Positions 17,303 through 26,332 of a stretch of 64,000 nt of DNA are shown here, one piece after another. Where the stretch lies: NCBI GenBank assembly GCA_037045045.1, contig JBAOHL010000002.1, positions 496,001-560,000 on the forward strand, given 5' to 3'. Made by a program: the position numbers and the translations under genes. Position 1 is the stretch's first letter. Every line of letters starts with the position of its first letter. Origin of the DNA: Phosphoribacter sp037045045 (GTDB lineage Bacteria; Actinomycetota; Actinomycetes; Actinomycetales; Dermatophilaceae). The notes beneath the pieces are model-generated. The model saw only the letters and a program-made list of their open reading frames with translations, searched no databases and was not told the DNA's origin.

Positions 17303-18267
17303 TTGAGGAACTCGGCGAGGTTGGCCGAGCTGACCGTCTTCACCGGCACGGGGACGGCCTTGTCGACGGATTCCTTGTTGGCGACCTTGAGCGCCATGAG
17401 CACGGCGGTCTTGCCGAGTTCCTTGGGCTGCTGGGCGATCGTCCCGACGAGCTTGCCGTCCTTGATCGCCTTGAGTCCGTCGGTGGTGCCGTCGAAGCCG
17501 AACACCTTGACCTGGCTGCCGGCCTTGGCGCCGAGGGCCTGGATCGCACCGAGGGCCATCTCGTCGTTCTCGGCGAAGATCGCCACGACGTTCGGGTGGC
17601 TCTGCAGCAGGTTCGTCGTCACGTTGAGCCCCTGGGTCCGGTCGAAGTTCGCCGGTTGCTTGGCGACGACCTTGACGTTCGGGAAGGCCGCCATGCCCGC
17701 GTCGAAGCCCTTGCCCCGGTCGCGGCTGGCCGAGGTGCCCGGGGTGCCCTGCAGGACGAGGATCTCGCCGGTCTCGCCCACCGCCTTGGCGAGCGCAGTG
17801 GCCGCCTGGCGCCCACCGTCGACGTTGTCGCTGCTCACGCTCGTGGAGACGTCGGCGCCGTTGACCGCACGGTCGAGGGCGATGACGGGGACCTTGGCGT
17901 TGAGCACCGGCTTGACAGCCGCGCCGGCAGCGTCGGAGTCAACCGGGTTGATGATGACGGCGCTCGGGTTCTTCGTCACGGCATCGCCGAGCTGGTTGGC
18001 CTGGGCCGCGGCGTCGTTCTGGGCGTCCACGACGTTGAGGGTGGCGCCGGCGGCCTTGGCGGCCTCTGTCGCACCGTCGCGGACGTCGATGAAGAACGGG
18101 TTGTTCAGGGTGGACAGGGCGAGCGTGATCGTCTTGCCAGAGCCGGAGCCGGCACTGCCCGACGCGGTCGAGGTGGACGAGCTGCGGTTGCAGGCGCCGC
18201 TGGTCAGGGCCAGGGCGGCCGCGGCGACGAGGACCGCAGTGCGTCGGGTGATGTGTGCGGTGGACAT
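17299..18267 (-). CDS. rbsB: Ribose ABC transporter substrate-binding lipoprotein RbsB
   Basis: The 322-residue periplasmic-type binding protein has a signal peptide and lipobox SGAC (Cys26), then a Ser/Gly linker. Peripla_BP_4 motifs are ITLALSTLNNPFFIDVRDGA, AVIINPVDSDAAGAAVKPVL, VIALDRAVNG and VVAIFAENDEMALGAIQAL. It delivers ribose (or a similar sugar) to RbsAC. It sits 80 bp downstream of rbsC and overlaps rbsK by 4 bp. Confidence 0.92.
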   Translation of the reverse strand: MSTAHITRRTAVLVAAAALALTSGACNRSSSTSTASGSAGSGSGKTITLALSTLNNPFFIDVRDGATEAAKAAGATLNVVDAQNDAAAQANQLGDAVTKNPSAVIINPVDSDAAGAAVKPVLNAKVPVIALDRAVNGADVSTSVSSDNVDGGRQAATALAKAVGETGEILVLQGTPGTSASRDRGKGFDAGMAAFPNVKVVAKQPANFDRTQGLNVTTNLLQSHPNVVAIFAENDEMALGAIQALGAKAGSQVKVFGFDGTTDGLKAIKDGKLVGTIAQQPKELGKTAVLMALKVANKESVDKAVPVPVKTVSSANLAEFLK

Positions 18268-18347
18268 GGGCGGGATGTTCTCCTTCGGTGTGGACTGGCG
18301 GATCGCACCAGTCAGGGGGTGTCGAGCGGGTCCGGGGTGGTGGACGC

Positions 18348-19352
18348 TCAGCGGTGTTGGCGCACGACGTCGATGAGGACGGCGAACGCGATGACGAGCC
18401 CGATGACGACCTGCTGCCAGAACGAGGTGACGTTGAGCAGGTTGAGGCCGTTACGGATGACAGCGAGGATGAGCGCGCCGACGAGGGTCCCGGACGCCTT
18501 GCCGACCCCGCCGGAGAGGCTGGCGCCTCCGATGACGACCGCGGCGATGGCGTCGAGTTCGTAGCCGCTGGCTGCCTGCGGCTGAGCAGACGCGAGCCGC
18601 CCGGCGAGCACGAGACCGGCGATGCCGGCGAACAGCCCCGAGATCGCGTAGACGGAGGCGGTGAGCCGCTTGACCGACAGGCCCGCGAGCCGCGCCGACT
18701 CGGCGTTGCCGCCCACGGCATACAGGGAAAGCCCGAAGACCGTGCGCCGCAGGACGAAACCCGTGATGGCGAAGGTGACGACGAGGACGACGACCGGCAT
18801 CGGCACCGGGCCGAGGTCGCTGCCCAACCAGGTCACGGCGCCGGGCATCTCGATGGGACGCCCGTCGGAGACGACGAGGGTCAGGCCCCGGGCCACCGAG
18901 AGCATGGCGAGCGTGGCGATGAATGCCGGCAGTTTGAGGTATGCCGTGGCGACCCCGTTGACGAGGCCGGCGAGGATCCCGACGACCGGCCCGACGATCA
19001 GGGCCATCCACCCGGGCAACCCGGCGCTCGTCACGGCCCAGCCGGCACAGATGGCCGACAGAGCGGCGACGGAGCCGACCGACAGGTCGATGCCGGCCGT
19101 GACGATGACGTAAGTCATGCCGAAGCCGAGGACCGCGACGACGGCGGCTTGGACGCCGACGTTGAGCAGGTTCTGGGTGGTGAGGAAGTCGGGGGTGGCG
19201 ATGAACATGATCAGCCCGACGAGCACGAGCCCGACCAATGCCCCGTTGGCGGAAAGGAAATCGCCGATGCGGCGGCGAGTTGGGGTGGCGACGGTGTCCG
19301 ACGGGGGTGTGTCGGCGGGGGCACCGGCCGGCATGAGGGTGTCAGTGGGCAC
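18348..19352 (-). CDS. rbsC: Ribose ABC transporter permease RbsC
   Basis: The 334-residue permease has about ten membrane segments. It carries the BPD_transp_2 signature GMTYVIVTAGIDLSVGSVAA and the C-terminal GGASLSGGVGKASGTLVGAL found in RbsC/XylH proteins. It overlaps the end of rbsA by 11 bp. Confidence 0.93.
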   Translation of the reverse strand: MPTDTLMPAGAPADTPPSDTVATPTRRRIGDFLSANGALVGLVLVGLIMFIATPDFLTTQNLLNVGVQAAVVAVLGFGMTYVIVTAGIDLSVGSVAALSAICAGWAVTSAGLPGWMALIVGPVVGILAGLVNGVATAYLKLPAFIATLAMLSVARGLTLVVSDGRPIEMPGAVTWLGSDLGPVPMPVVVLVVTFAITGFVLRRTVFGLSLYAVGGNAESARLAGLSVKRLTASVYAISGLFAGIAGLVLAGRLASAQPQAASGYELDAIAAVVIGGASLSGGVGKASGTLVGALILAVIRNGLNLLNVTSFWQQVVIGLVIAFAVLIDVVRQHR

Positions 19353-20844
19353 GGGTGGATTCGACCTCCTTCACGGCCAAGGTCATGACCGCATCTTGAG
19401 TGGCTTCGGAATGGGTGAGCTGGCCGACGAGACGGCCACGGGACATGACGAGGACTCGATCGCTCATGCTGATGACCTCGGGCAGGTCACTGGACGCGAG
19501 CAGGACGGCACCGCCGTTGGCAGTGATCGTGTTGATGAGTTCGTAAATCTCGACCTTGGCGCCGACATCGACCCCCCGGGTCGGTTCGTCGAGCAGCAGG
19601 ACGCGTGACCCGGCCATGAACCAGCGGCCGAAGACGACCTTCTGCTGATTCCCGCCGGAAAGGCCCTTGACCGCTTGGTGCATCGAGGCCCGACGCAGGC
19701 GCAGCGTGTCGGCGACGGCCGTGCCTCTCTTGAGCTGGCCGGCGCGGTCGGCCAGCCCCGCGTGCGAGGTCGAACGCAACGTCGCGTAACCGAGGTTGTC
19801 GGCGATCGACGCATCGAGGACCAGTCCCGAGGTCTTGCGGTCCTCCGGCACGAGGCCCACCCCCGATCGGACGGCGGCGTCGACCTTGCGGCCACGCAGG
19901 GTCGCCCCGGCAACCTTGACAGTGCCGCTCTGGTAGCCGTCGGCACCGGCGATCGCCCGCAGGACTTCGGTCCGTCCCGCACCGACGAGTCCGGCCAGGC
20001 CGACGACCTCCCCGGCTCGTACGGTCAGGCTGACGTTGTCGAACCGGCCCGGGCTGCCCAGGCCCTCGACCTCGAGCAGGACCGCGCCTGGGTCGTTGGG
20101 ACGGCGCGGATAGAGGTTGGTGATGTCGCGCCCGACCATGAGGCGTACGAGATCGGCCTCGCCGGTCCCGCCGGAGACGGTGTCGACGTAGGCGCCGTCG
20201 CGCAGGATGGTGATCCGGTCTGCCACGCGTTCGATTTCGTCGAGGTGGTGGCTGATGAAGACCATCGCGACCCCGTCGGCACGCAGCTCGTCGATGATCC
20301 CGAAGAGGGTCTCGACCTCCTTGCGGGTGAGGGCCGCCGTCGGTTCGTCGAGGATGAGGATGCGAGCACGCTGGCTCAGCGCCTTGGCGATCTCGACGAG
20401 CTGCTGCCGGGCGATCCCGAGATTCCCCGCAGGCGTGTCGACGTCAACGTCGAGGCCGACTCGGTCGAGTGCCTCCCGGGCGACCCGCCGCTGCTCTCGA
20501 CGGTCGACGAGACCGGCGTGGCGCGGTGTGCGTCCGAGGGAGATGTTCTCGGCCACGGTGAGGCTGGGGACGAGATTGAGCTCTTGGTGGATCGTCGCGA
20601 TCCCGAGGCGCTCGGCCGTCGCCGTGTCGGGGATACGGACCTCGCGGCCGTCGATGACGATCGTCCCCTTGTCGGGTTCGTGCACGCCGGCGATCATCTT
20701 GATGAGCGTCGACTTCCCGGCCCCGTTCTCGCCGAGCAGGACGTGCACCTCGCCGCTGCGCAGCTCGAGGTCGACGTCGACAAGGGCGGGCGTGCCATCG
20801 AAGGACTTGCCGACGCCTCGCAGCTGCAGCACAACCTCATCCAT
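19342..20844 (-). CDS. rbsA: Ribose ABC transporter ATP-binding protein RbsA
   Basis: This 500-residue protein contains two ABC domains. The first has LLGENGAGKSTL, IARQQLVEIAKAL and ILILDEPTAALT. The second has a degenerate Walker A (GLVGAGRTEVL), as normal for sugar ABC ATPases, signature LSGGNQQKVVFGRWF and LLLDEPTRGVDVG. I chose the ATG at 20844, which overlaps the end of rbsR by 8 bp; the longer frame upstream is an rbsR shadow. Confidence 0.93.
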   Translation of the reverse strand: MDEVVLQLRGVGKSFDGTPALVDVDLELRSGEVHVLLGENGAGKSTLIKMIAGVHEPDKGTIVIDGREVRIPDTATAERLGIATIHQELNLVPSLTVAENISLGRTPRHAGLVDRREQRRVAREALDRVGLDVDVDTPAGNLGIARQQLVEIAKALSQRARILILDEPTAALTRKEVETLFGIIDELRADGVAMVFISHHLDEIERVADRITILRDGAYVDTVSGGTGEADLVRLMVGRDITNLYPRRPNDPGAVLLEVEGLGSPGRFDNVSLTVRAGEVVGLAGLVGAGRTEVLRAIAGADGYQSGTVKVAGATLRGRKVDAAVRSGVGLVPEDRKTSGLVLDASIADNLGYATLRSTSHAGLADRAGQLKRGTAVADTLRLRRASMHQAVKGLSGGNQQKVVFGRWFMAGSRVLLLDEPTRGVDVGAKVEIYELINTITANGGAVLLASSDLPEVISMSDRVLVMSRGRLVGQLTHSEATQDAVMTLAVKEVESTRAH

Positions 20845-21859
20845 GTGTCTTCTCCTCGGTGTTGGTGGCAGTCGGTGTCTCGCCGCAGGACCGGCGGGCA
20901 ATGAGGCGCATGGGCACGACGGCGGACTCGACGGGTTCGTCGTCGATTCGCGCACGAACGAGGCGCACGGCCGTCTCGCCCAGTGCGGCGACGTCGTGGG
21001 CGACGACCGTGATCGCCGGGTCCACGACGGGGAACCAGGCCACGTCGTCCACGCAGGCCAGGGCGACCTCGCGGCCCACCGCGATCCCGCGCCGACGCAG
21101 CACCATGAGCGCGCCCAATGCCATGAGGTTGTCGGCCGCAACGATCGCGTCCAGCGGGCCGGAGTCGAGCAGTCGCTCGGTCGCCGCGACGCCGCTCTCA
21201 AGTCGGAAGTCGCCCTCGACGACCCGGTCGGGGGTGACCGGGAGGTCGTGCTCGGCGAGACGCTCGGTGAGTGCCGCGAGCCGTTCGCGGCCGGTGGACG
21301 TCGACTGCGGGCCGGCGACGACGGCGATGTCTCGCCTGCCGAGGGACACGACGTGGTCGACGAGAGCGCGGACTCCCCCGCGGTTGTCGCTCGTCACGAC
21401 GGGAGCGTTCGCAATACCGGGGTCGCGGTCGAGCAGAACGAGCGGAACCGTCTCGGCGACGCGTTGCAGGGTGAGTGTCTTCCCGCCCTGGGGAACGGCG
21501 ATGATCCCGTCGACGCGGTGGCGGGCCAACGCCTGCAGGTAGCGGTCCTGGGCCGGGGCCTGCTCGTCGGCGTTGCCCATGATGACGGCCAGGTCGTGGG
21601 CCGCAGCGGCCTTTTCGACCTGGTAGGCCAGATCCGTGAAGAAGGGGTTGCGCACGTCGGGGACGAGCAGGCCGAGGGTCCCGGTCCGCTGGGTGCGCAG
21701 CCCGCGGGCGACCTCGTTGATCTGGTACCCGAGCGACGTGGCGGCGGCCCGGACGCGACGCCGGGTGGCGGGGGACGCCGAACCGGTGCCGGACAGGGCG
21801 CGTGAGGCGGTGGCCGGGGACACACCAGCGACTCGGGCGACATCCCTGAGGAGAGCCAT
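20837..21859 (-). CDS. rbsR: LacI-family ribose operon repressor
   Basis: The 340-residue repressor has the LacI HTH (LLRDVARVAGVSPATASRAL) with the hinge helix INEVARGLRT. A periplasmic-binding-protein-like effector domain follows. I took the ATG at 21859 because the longer frame would translate the operator DNA. It heads the operon and probably represses rbsRACBKD at the twin palindromes 22 bp upstream, released by ribose or a ribose-derived ligand. Confidence 0.9.
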   Translation of the reverse strand: MALLRDVARVAGVSPATASRALSGTGSASPATRRRVRAAATSLGYQINEVARGLRTQRTGTLGLLVPDVRNPFFTDLAYQVEKAAAAHDLAVIMGNADEQAPAQDRYLQALARHRVDGIIAVPQGGKTLTLQRVAETVPLVLLDRDPGIANAPVVTSDNRGGVRALVDHVVSLGRRDIAVVAGPQSTSTGRERLAALTERLAEHDLPVTPDRVVEGDFRLESGVAATERLLDSGPLDAIVAADNLMALGALMVLRRRGIAVGREVALACVDDVAWFPVVDPAITVVAHDVAALGETAVRLVRARIDDEPVESAVVPMRLIARRSCGETPTATNTEEKTHG

Positions 21860-21880
21860 CTGCCACCTCGTTTTCTCGAT

Positions 21881-21910
21881 TGGAATCGATTCCATGTGGA
21901 ATCGATTCCA
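21881..21910. promoter_or_regulatory. Twin LacI-type operators of the rbs operon
   Basis: The perfect 14-bp palindrome TGGAATCGATTCCA occurs twice (21881-21894 and 21897-21910), 16 bp centre to centre, with the central CG typical of LacI-family sites. They lie on the same DNA face about 1.5 turns apart, just upstream of rbsR. Confidence 0.88.
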
Positions 21911-21984
21911 ATGTCCTCCTACCCGGGCCCCCCGTCAAGAGGTGTGAGGGACGTCACGGCCGACGTGGGAAGGGGCGACGAGCT

Positions 21985-22230
21985 GTACGAAGCGCTGCCT
22001 CGACTTGCCTGAAGCGGCGGAACCACTCCACTCGCGAAGGGCACGTGAGTGGCTGGCGAGGGGAGCGCCGGCAAAGGGAGCGCCGGCGAGGGTATGCGAA
22101 GTGGTGCTTCGACCTGCGTGAAGCGACACTTCGGCTCCACTCGCCAAGGGCACGTGAGTGGCTGGCGAGGGGAGCGCCGGCAAAGGGAGCGCCGGCAAAG
22201 GGAGCGCCGGCAAAGGGAGCGCCGGGACAG
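21985..22230. repeat. REP-like repeat array, left part, with 15-bp minisatellite
   Basis: Two units lie here, a degenerate one from 21985 and a full one from 22092. A unit holds a 13-bp imperfect stem-loop (GAAGTGGTGCTTC, nine bases, GAAGCGACACTTC) and then CCACTC/GAGTGG arms. The tail is a 15-bp motif GGAGCGCCGGCAAAG repeated four times at about 22168-22227. The array is interrupted by the IS at 22240 and resumes at 23617. No gene is visible in 21911-22239. Confidence 0.8.
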
Positions 22231-22239
22231 TGCCCCTTG

Positions 22240-23603
22240 GAGTGGTGGGGTTTTGGGGTGACGGCACGGCTCCGTGATTGAGGGGGCCACCGGCGAGATT
22301 CTTGATGTGTACCGCCAAGTACTCATCGAGAAGGAGCCTCACCGATGGCCTTGTCTGATTCTGCCTTGTCCGAGCTTGCGGAGGTGTTCCGCACCGGCGA
22401 GGGCACCGACTTCATCCGCGAGTGTGTCCGGGTCGCGATGCAGGAGCTGATCGACGCCGAAGCCACCACAGCGATCGGCGCCGGCCGCTACGAGCGGACC
22501 GAGTCACGAACGACCGAGCGCAACGGGTCCCGGCCGCGGCTGCTGACCACGCACGCCGGTGATGTGCAGTTGGCGATCCCGAAGCTGCGCGCCGGCAGCT
22601 TCTTCCCGAGCATCCTGTCCCCGCGGCGGCGGATCGACCAGGCGTTGTACGCGGTGGTGATGGAGGCCTACGTCCACGGCGTGTCGACCCGCTCCGTCGA
22701 CGACCTGGTCATCGCCTTGGGTGGGAGCGGGATCTCCAAGAGCGAGGTGTCGAGGATCTGCGCCGGCCTGGACGAGAGCGTGGGGGCGTTCCGCGCGCGG
22801 CGTCTGGACCACGTGGAGTTCCCGTACGTCTACCTGGACGCGACGTACCTGCATGTGCGCACCGAACACGGCATGGTCGTGTCCAAGGCCGTGGTGGTCG
22901 CCACCGGCGTCACGGCTGAGGGACGGCGGGAGATCCTTGGCCTGGACGTGGGCGACTCCGAGGACGAAGTGTTCTGGCGGGCGTTCCTGACCGGCCTGAA
23001 GAAGCGGGGCCTGACCGGGGTGCGCCTGGTGATCTCCGACCAGCACTCCGGCCTCGTCGCCGCCCTCGGTCGCGCCCTGCAGGGCAGCGCCCATCAACGG
23101 TGCCGGGTCCACTTCATCCGCAACGTCCTGGCCCACGTGACCAAGGGCGAGACCGAGATGGTCGCGGCCGTGTTCCGCACGATCTTCGCCCAACCCGACC
23201 TGGCCTCGATGAGCAAGCAGTGGGACAAGGTCGCCACCGAACTCTCCGCCCGCTACCCCAAGATCGGCGCACTCATGGACCACGCCAAGGCCGAGGTCCT
23301 GGCCTTCGCCGCGTTCCCCCGCGAGCACTGGCGCAAGATCTGGTCCACCAACCCCCTCGAGCGGCTCAACAAGGAGATTAAGCGCCGATCCCGCGTCGTG
23401 GGGATATTCCCCAACGAGGCCGCCGTCATCCGCCTCGTCGGGGCCGTCCTGGCCGACACCCACGACGAATGGGCCACCGACGAACGCCGCTACCTCTCCG
23501 AAGAATCCATGGCCAAGATCGCCAAGACCCACGACAATGACCCTGTCGCCCTCACCGAGGGCTGACCGGTAGGCACCGAGATGACCTCAAAGCCCACCAC
23601 TCC
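22240..23603 (+). mobile_element. IS256-family insertion sequence
   Basis: The element is about 1.36 kb and encodes one transposase. Imperfect terminal inverted repeats can be aligned. The left end reads GAGTGGTGGGGTTTTGGGGT and the right end (reversed) GAGTGGTGGGCTTTGAGGTC. I could not find a convincing 8-9 bp target duplication. It is inserted in an array of REP-like units found on both sides. Confidence 0.8.
22345..23565 (+). CDS. IS256-family transposase
   Basis: The 406-residue protein is a mutator-type DDE transposase. The likely catalytic residues are Asp165 (YVYLDATYLHVR), Asp232 (VISDQHSGL) and Glu339 (STNPLERLNKEIKRRS, the hallmark IS256 motif). The N-terminal ECVRVAMQELIDAEATTAIG and RYERTESRTTERNGSR are conserved in the family. 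Length is complete and no frameshift is visible, so it may be active. AAGGAGCC precedes the ATG. Confidence 0.93.
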   Translation: MALSDSALSELAEVFRTGEGTDFIRECVRVAMQELIDAEATTAIGAGRYERTESRTTERNGSRPRLLTTHAGDVQLAIPKLRAGSFFPSILSPRRRIDQALYAVVMEAYVHGVSTRSVDDLVIALGGSGISKSEVSRICAGLDESVGAFRARRLDHVEFPYVYLDATYLHVRTEHGMVVSKAVVVATGVTAEGRREILGLDVGDSEDEVFWRAFLTGLKKRGLTGVRLVISDQHSGLVAALGRALQGSAHQRCRVHFIRNVLAHVTKGETEMVAAVFRTIFAQPDLASMSKQWDKVATELSARYPKIGALMDHAKAEVLAFAAFPREHWRKIWSTNPLERLNKEIKRRSRVVGIFPNEAAVIRLVGAVLADTHDEWATDERRYLSEESMAKIAKTHDNDPVALTEG

Positions 23604-23616
23604 GCGGGACTCTCAC

Positions 23617-23905
23617 AGCGCCGGCGAGGGTATGCGAAGTGGTGCTTCGACCCGCGTGAAGCGACACTTCGGCTCCACTCGCCAAAGGCACGTGAGTGGC
23701 TGGCGAGGGGAGCGCCGGCGAGGGTATGCGAAGTGGTGCTTCGACCCGCGTGAAGCGACACTTCGGCTCCACTCGCCAAGGGCACGTGAGTGGCTGGCGA
23801 GGGGAGCGCCGGCGAGGGGAGCGCCGGCGAGGGTATGCGAAGTGGTGCTTCGACCTGCGTGAAGCGACACTTCGGCTCCACTCGCGAAGGGCCGGGAAGG
23901 CCGGC
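23617..23905. repeat. REP-like repeat array, right part (three units)
   Basis: Units start with GTATGCGAAG at 23630, 23724 and 23833, giving periods of 94 and 109 bp. The 15-bp difference equals one extra copy of the GGAGCGCCGGCGAGG minisatellite. Each unit can fold into the same stem-loops as those left of the IS. Nothing recognisable is seen in 23906-24089. Confidence 0.8.
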
Positions 23906-24089
23906 GATGAGAGTGACGTGCTCGGCCCGGCTCCCCCCTCGGACAGCCTCGGGCGCCACCCCGAGTCGAAGCCACCCGCGCGCGGCTCCGGGTCTCGGAT
24001 GAGCTGCGGTCCGGCGACCATCGCGAGGTGAGACCCGGGGCGTCGACGCGTCCGACGCCTCGCGTCCAGCGAGTAGGCCGGCGATCGGG

Positions 24090-24458
24090 CTAGCGCTGGT
24101 CCGGCGCTGGGCGGCGGCGCCGGTCGGACGAGCGCGAGCGTCGTCGGGCGCCGGCGGGACCGCCGGAGAAGAAGGCGCTGATTCCGATGAGGTAGCCGAC
24201 GTCGTACCAGGCGCCGCTGTTGTGGACCTCGTAGATGCCCACGCTGTGGTTGAACAGCGAGACGAGGAACGCGATCGGGGCGATGAAGCCCTGCCACAGG
24301 CCCAGCCAGAATCCGGCGGCGCTGCCGTCCGCCGTGGAGCCTGGGTTTCCGCTGGCAGCACACGCGGCAAGCGACGCGGTGAGCAGGAGCGCGCCCACGA
24401 CGAGGGCGAGCAGCCGCGAGAAACGATGGGAGGTCTGGTGATCGGGTGTGGTGGCCAT
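24090..24458 (-). CDS. Small membrane lipoprotein of unknown function
   Basis: The 122-residue product has a lipoprotein-type signal with lipobox LAAC (Cys33). A conserved-looking aromatic core follows (GFWLGLWQGFIAPIAFLVSLF, then HSVGIYEVHNSGAWYDVGYL), with one or two membrane segments. The tail is Arg-rich. Small proteins with this GFWxGLWxGF core occur widely in bacteria as uncharacterised membrane proteins. It is divergent from the Fur-family gene, 238 bp away, with a REP array on the other side. Confidence 0.7.
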   Translation of the reverse strand: MATTPDHQTSHRFSRLLALVVGALLLTASLAACAASGNPGSTADGSAAGFWLGLWQGFIAPIAFLVSLFNHSVGIYEVHNSGAWYDVGYLIGISAFFSGGPAGARRRSRSSDRRRRPAPDQR

Positions 24459-24696
24459 GTCGTGCCTACGATCCCGGGCCCGGTCCTGAGGGAGATGGTG
24501 GTAGGCCCTCGACCCCAGTGTGGCGTCGCCGTGAGCGGTCAGCCGCGCGAATGTGACGGGTCATGCTTGCGGTGCGTCGGCCGCCCGGCGAGGCTGGTGC
24601 TCGTCGTAGAAGTCGGCACGAGACGCCCTATGGTCGCGTGCGGCAGCTACGCCGACCCGACCCAGACGAAGAGGGGCTGGCCCGAGGAGGCGATTC

Positions 24697-25176
24697 GTGC
24701 GGACGTCGACGACGCCCGAGGTCGAGGCGAGCATCCAGGCCGTCGGACGGCTGCTGCGCTCGCGAGGTGAACGGCTCACCGAGCCACGGCGGGCCGTCCT
24801 GGGCGCTCTCGCCGGACGTCGGGACCACCTGAGCGCCGACGAGCTGTATGACCGGGTCGTGGTCACCCACCCGAACGTGCACAAGTCCAGCGTCTACCGC
24901 ACCCTCGAGGCGCTCACCGACCTCGGGGTCGTCCAACACGTGCACGTCGGGCATGGACCGACCGCCTACCACCTCGTCGAGGACGCCACCCCTCATCTGC
25001 ACGCCCAATGCCGCGGCTGCGGGACGATCCTCGACCTGTCGGCCGACCTACTCGATCAGGCCGCCCGCGCATTGGCCGATCAGCACGGCTTCCGTTTGGA
25101 CGCCAGCCACGTCGCCCTGTCCGGCCTGTGCCGGGCCTGCGCCGCCTCGGGCACTACTGCGATCAAGGCGCAATAG
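24697..25176 (+). CDS. Fur-family metal-responsive regulator (Zur/Nur-like)
   Basis: This 159-residue Fur-family protein has a winged HTH (LTEPRRAVLGALAGRRDHLS, SVYRTLEALTDLGVVQHVHV). The dimer domain has His-rich metal ligands (TPHLHAQCRGCGTI) and a second CxxC pair (LCRACA) for structural zinc. It stands 67 bp upstream of cbiM, in the same direction. With a CbiMQO transporter as neighbour, a nickel- or cobalt-sensing Nur-like role is plausible, but Zur cannot be excluded from sequence alone. Confidence 0.85.
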   Translation: MRTSTTPEVEASIQAVGRLLRSRGERLTEPRRAVLGALAGRRDHLSADELYDRVVVTHPNVHKSSVYRTLEALTDLGVVQHVHVGHGPTAYHLVEDATPHLHAQCRGCGTILDLSADLLDQAARALADQHGFRLDASHVALSGLCRACAASGTTAIKAQ

Positions 25177-25243
25177 TCCTAGACTGGCGGACACCTCGGC
25201 GACCCGAGGGCCTGCCCGGATCGACACCACGCAGAGGCTCGGA

Positions 25244-26332
25244 ATGCACATCCCCGATGGGTACCTCTCGCCGCAGACCTGCGTCGCGGCATACGCGGTG
25301 GCGGTCCCGACGATGGCCCTTGCCTCCCGCCGGGTCGGCGCCACCCTGGGCACCCGCCAGGTGCCGACCCTGGCGATGTTCGCCGCCGTGAGCTTCCTCG
25401 TCATGATGGTCAACATCCCCATCCCCGGCGGGACGACGGCGCACGCGGTCGGGGCGGCCATCATTGCCGTCGTCCTCGGACCCTGGGCCGCCGTCGTCGC
25501 GGTATCGGTAGCCCTGCTCTTCCAGGCGCTGCTGTTCGGCGACGGCGGCGTGTTGGCCTACGGGGCCAACGTCCTCGACATGGCCATCCTCATGCCGTTC
25601 GCCGCCGTCGGGGTCTATCGGTTGGTCGCCGGGCGCGCCGCCCTGACCTCGCGGCGCCGAGTCGTCGCGGCCGGGCTCGGTGGGTATGCCGGCATCAACG
25701 TCGCGGGTCTGGCCACGGGAGTGCTGTTGGGGATCCAACCGGCCCTGTTCCACGACGACGCCGGCGCGCCGTTGTACTCGCCGTACGCCCTGTCCCAGAC
25801 CCTGCCCGCGATGGCACTGGCGCACCTGACCCTGGCCGGAGCCGCCGAGGCCATCCTCACGGCCGCGGTGTTCGCCTACCTCGTCAAGGCTGACCCGGCC
25901 CGGCTAGCCGCTACCCATCCCGGCTTGATCGGCGCAGCGGACACGGCCGGCACGGCCGGCGTCGGCGTGCGGCGGCGACTGTCCCCAGCTCGAGCCGCCA
26001 TGGCCTTCGTCGTGGTGATGACCGCGCTCACTCCCCTGGGGCTGCTCGCCCCGGGCGGCGCCTTCGGCGAGGATGCGCCCGAGGACCTCGACCTGCCGGC
26101 CTTGGGCCTGGCAGTCATCCCGGAGGGTTTGGCGCGCTACACCGGCTTCTGGCGCCACACCCTGCTAGGCGACTACGGCTTCGCCGACGGTGACAACGCC
26201 ACGCTGGCGTACTGGCTGTCCGCACTCGTCGGGATCGTCGTCGTCGGGCTCGGCGTGTATGCCGTCGGGCGCCTGGTCAGCCGCGCAGCCGTAGGCAACC
26301 GGTCCGAGCCGGCGGGACTACCGCCGTCGTGA
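25244..26332 (+). CDS. cbiM: Energy-coupling cobalt/nickel transporter CbiM with C-terminal PDGLE (CbiN-like) domain
   Basis: The 362-residue membrane protein begins MHIPDGYLSPQTCVA; the N-terminal Met-His-Ile-Pro binds Co or Ni in CbiM/NikM. The core has six to seven membrane segments (about residues 1-220), with NIPIPGGTTAHAVGAAI and GDGGVLAYGANVLDMA. The last 110 residues form a PDGLE/CbiN-like module (TALTPLGLLAPGGAFGED, then LLGDYGFADGDN), fused here rather than encoded separately. Its stop overlaps the cbiQ GTG. Confidence 0.92.
   Translation: MHIPDGYLSPQTCVAAYAVAVPTMALASRRVGATLGTRQVPTLAMFAAVSFLVMMVNIPIPGGTTAHAVGAAIIAVVLGPWAAVVAVSVALLFQALLFGDGGVLAYGANVLDMAILMPFAAVGVYRLVAGRAALTSRRRVVAAGLGGYAGINVAGLATGVLLGIQPALFHDDAGAPLYSPYALSQTLPAMALAHLTLAGAAEAILTAAVFAYLVKADPARLAATHPGLIGAADTAGTAGVGVRRRLSPARAAMAFVVVMTALTPLGLLAPGGAFGEDAPEDLDLPALGLAVIPEGLARYTGFWRHTLLGDYGFADGDNATLAYWLSALVGIVVVGLGVYAVGRLVSRAAVGNRSEPAGLPPS

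Noticed and set aside
22231..23612. Target-site duplication flanking the IS256-family element
   Set aside because: The 8-9 bases outside the proposed ends (TGCCCCTTG-type left, CGCGGGACT-type right) do not match, so none is claimed.
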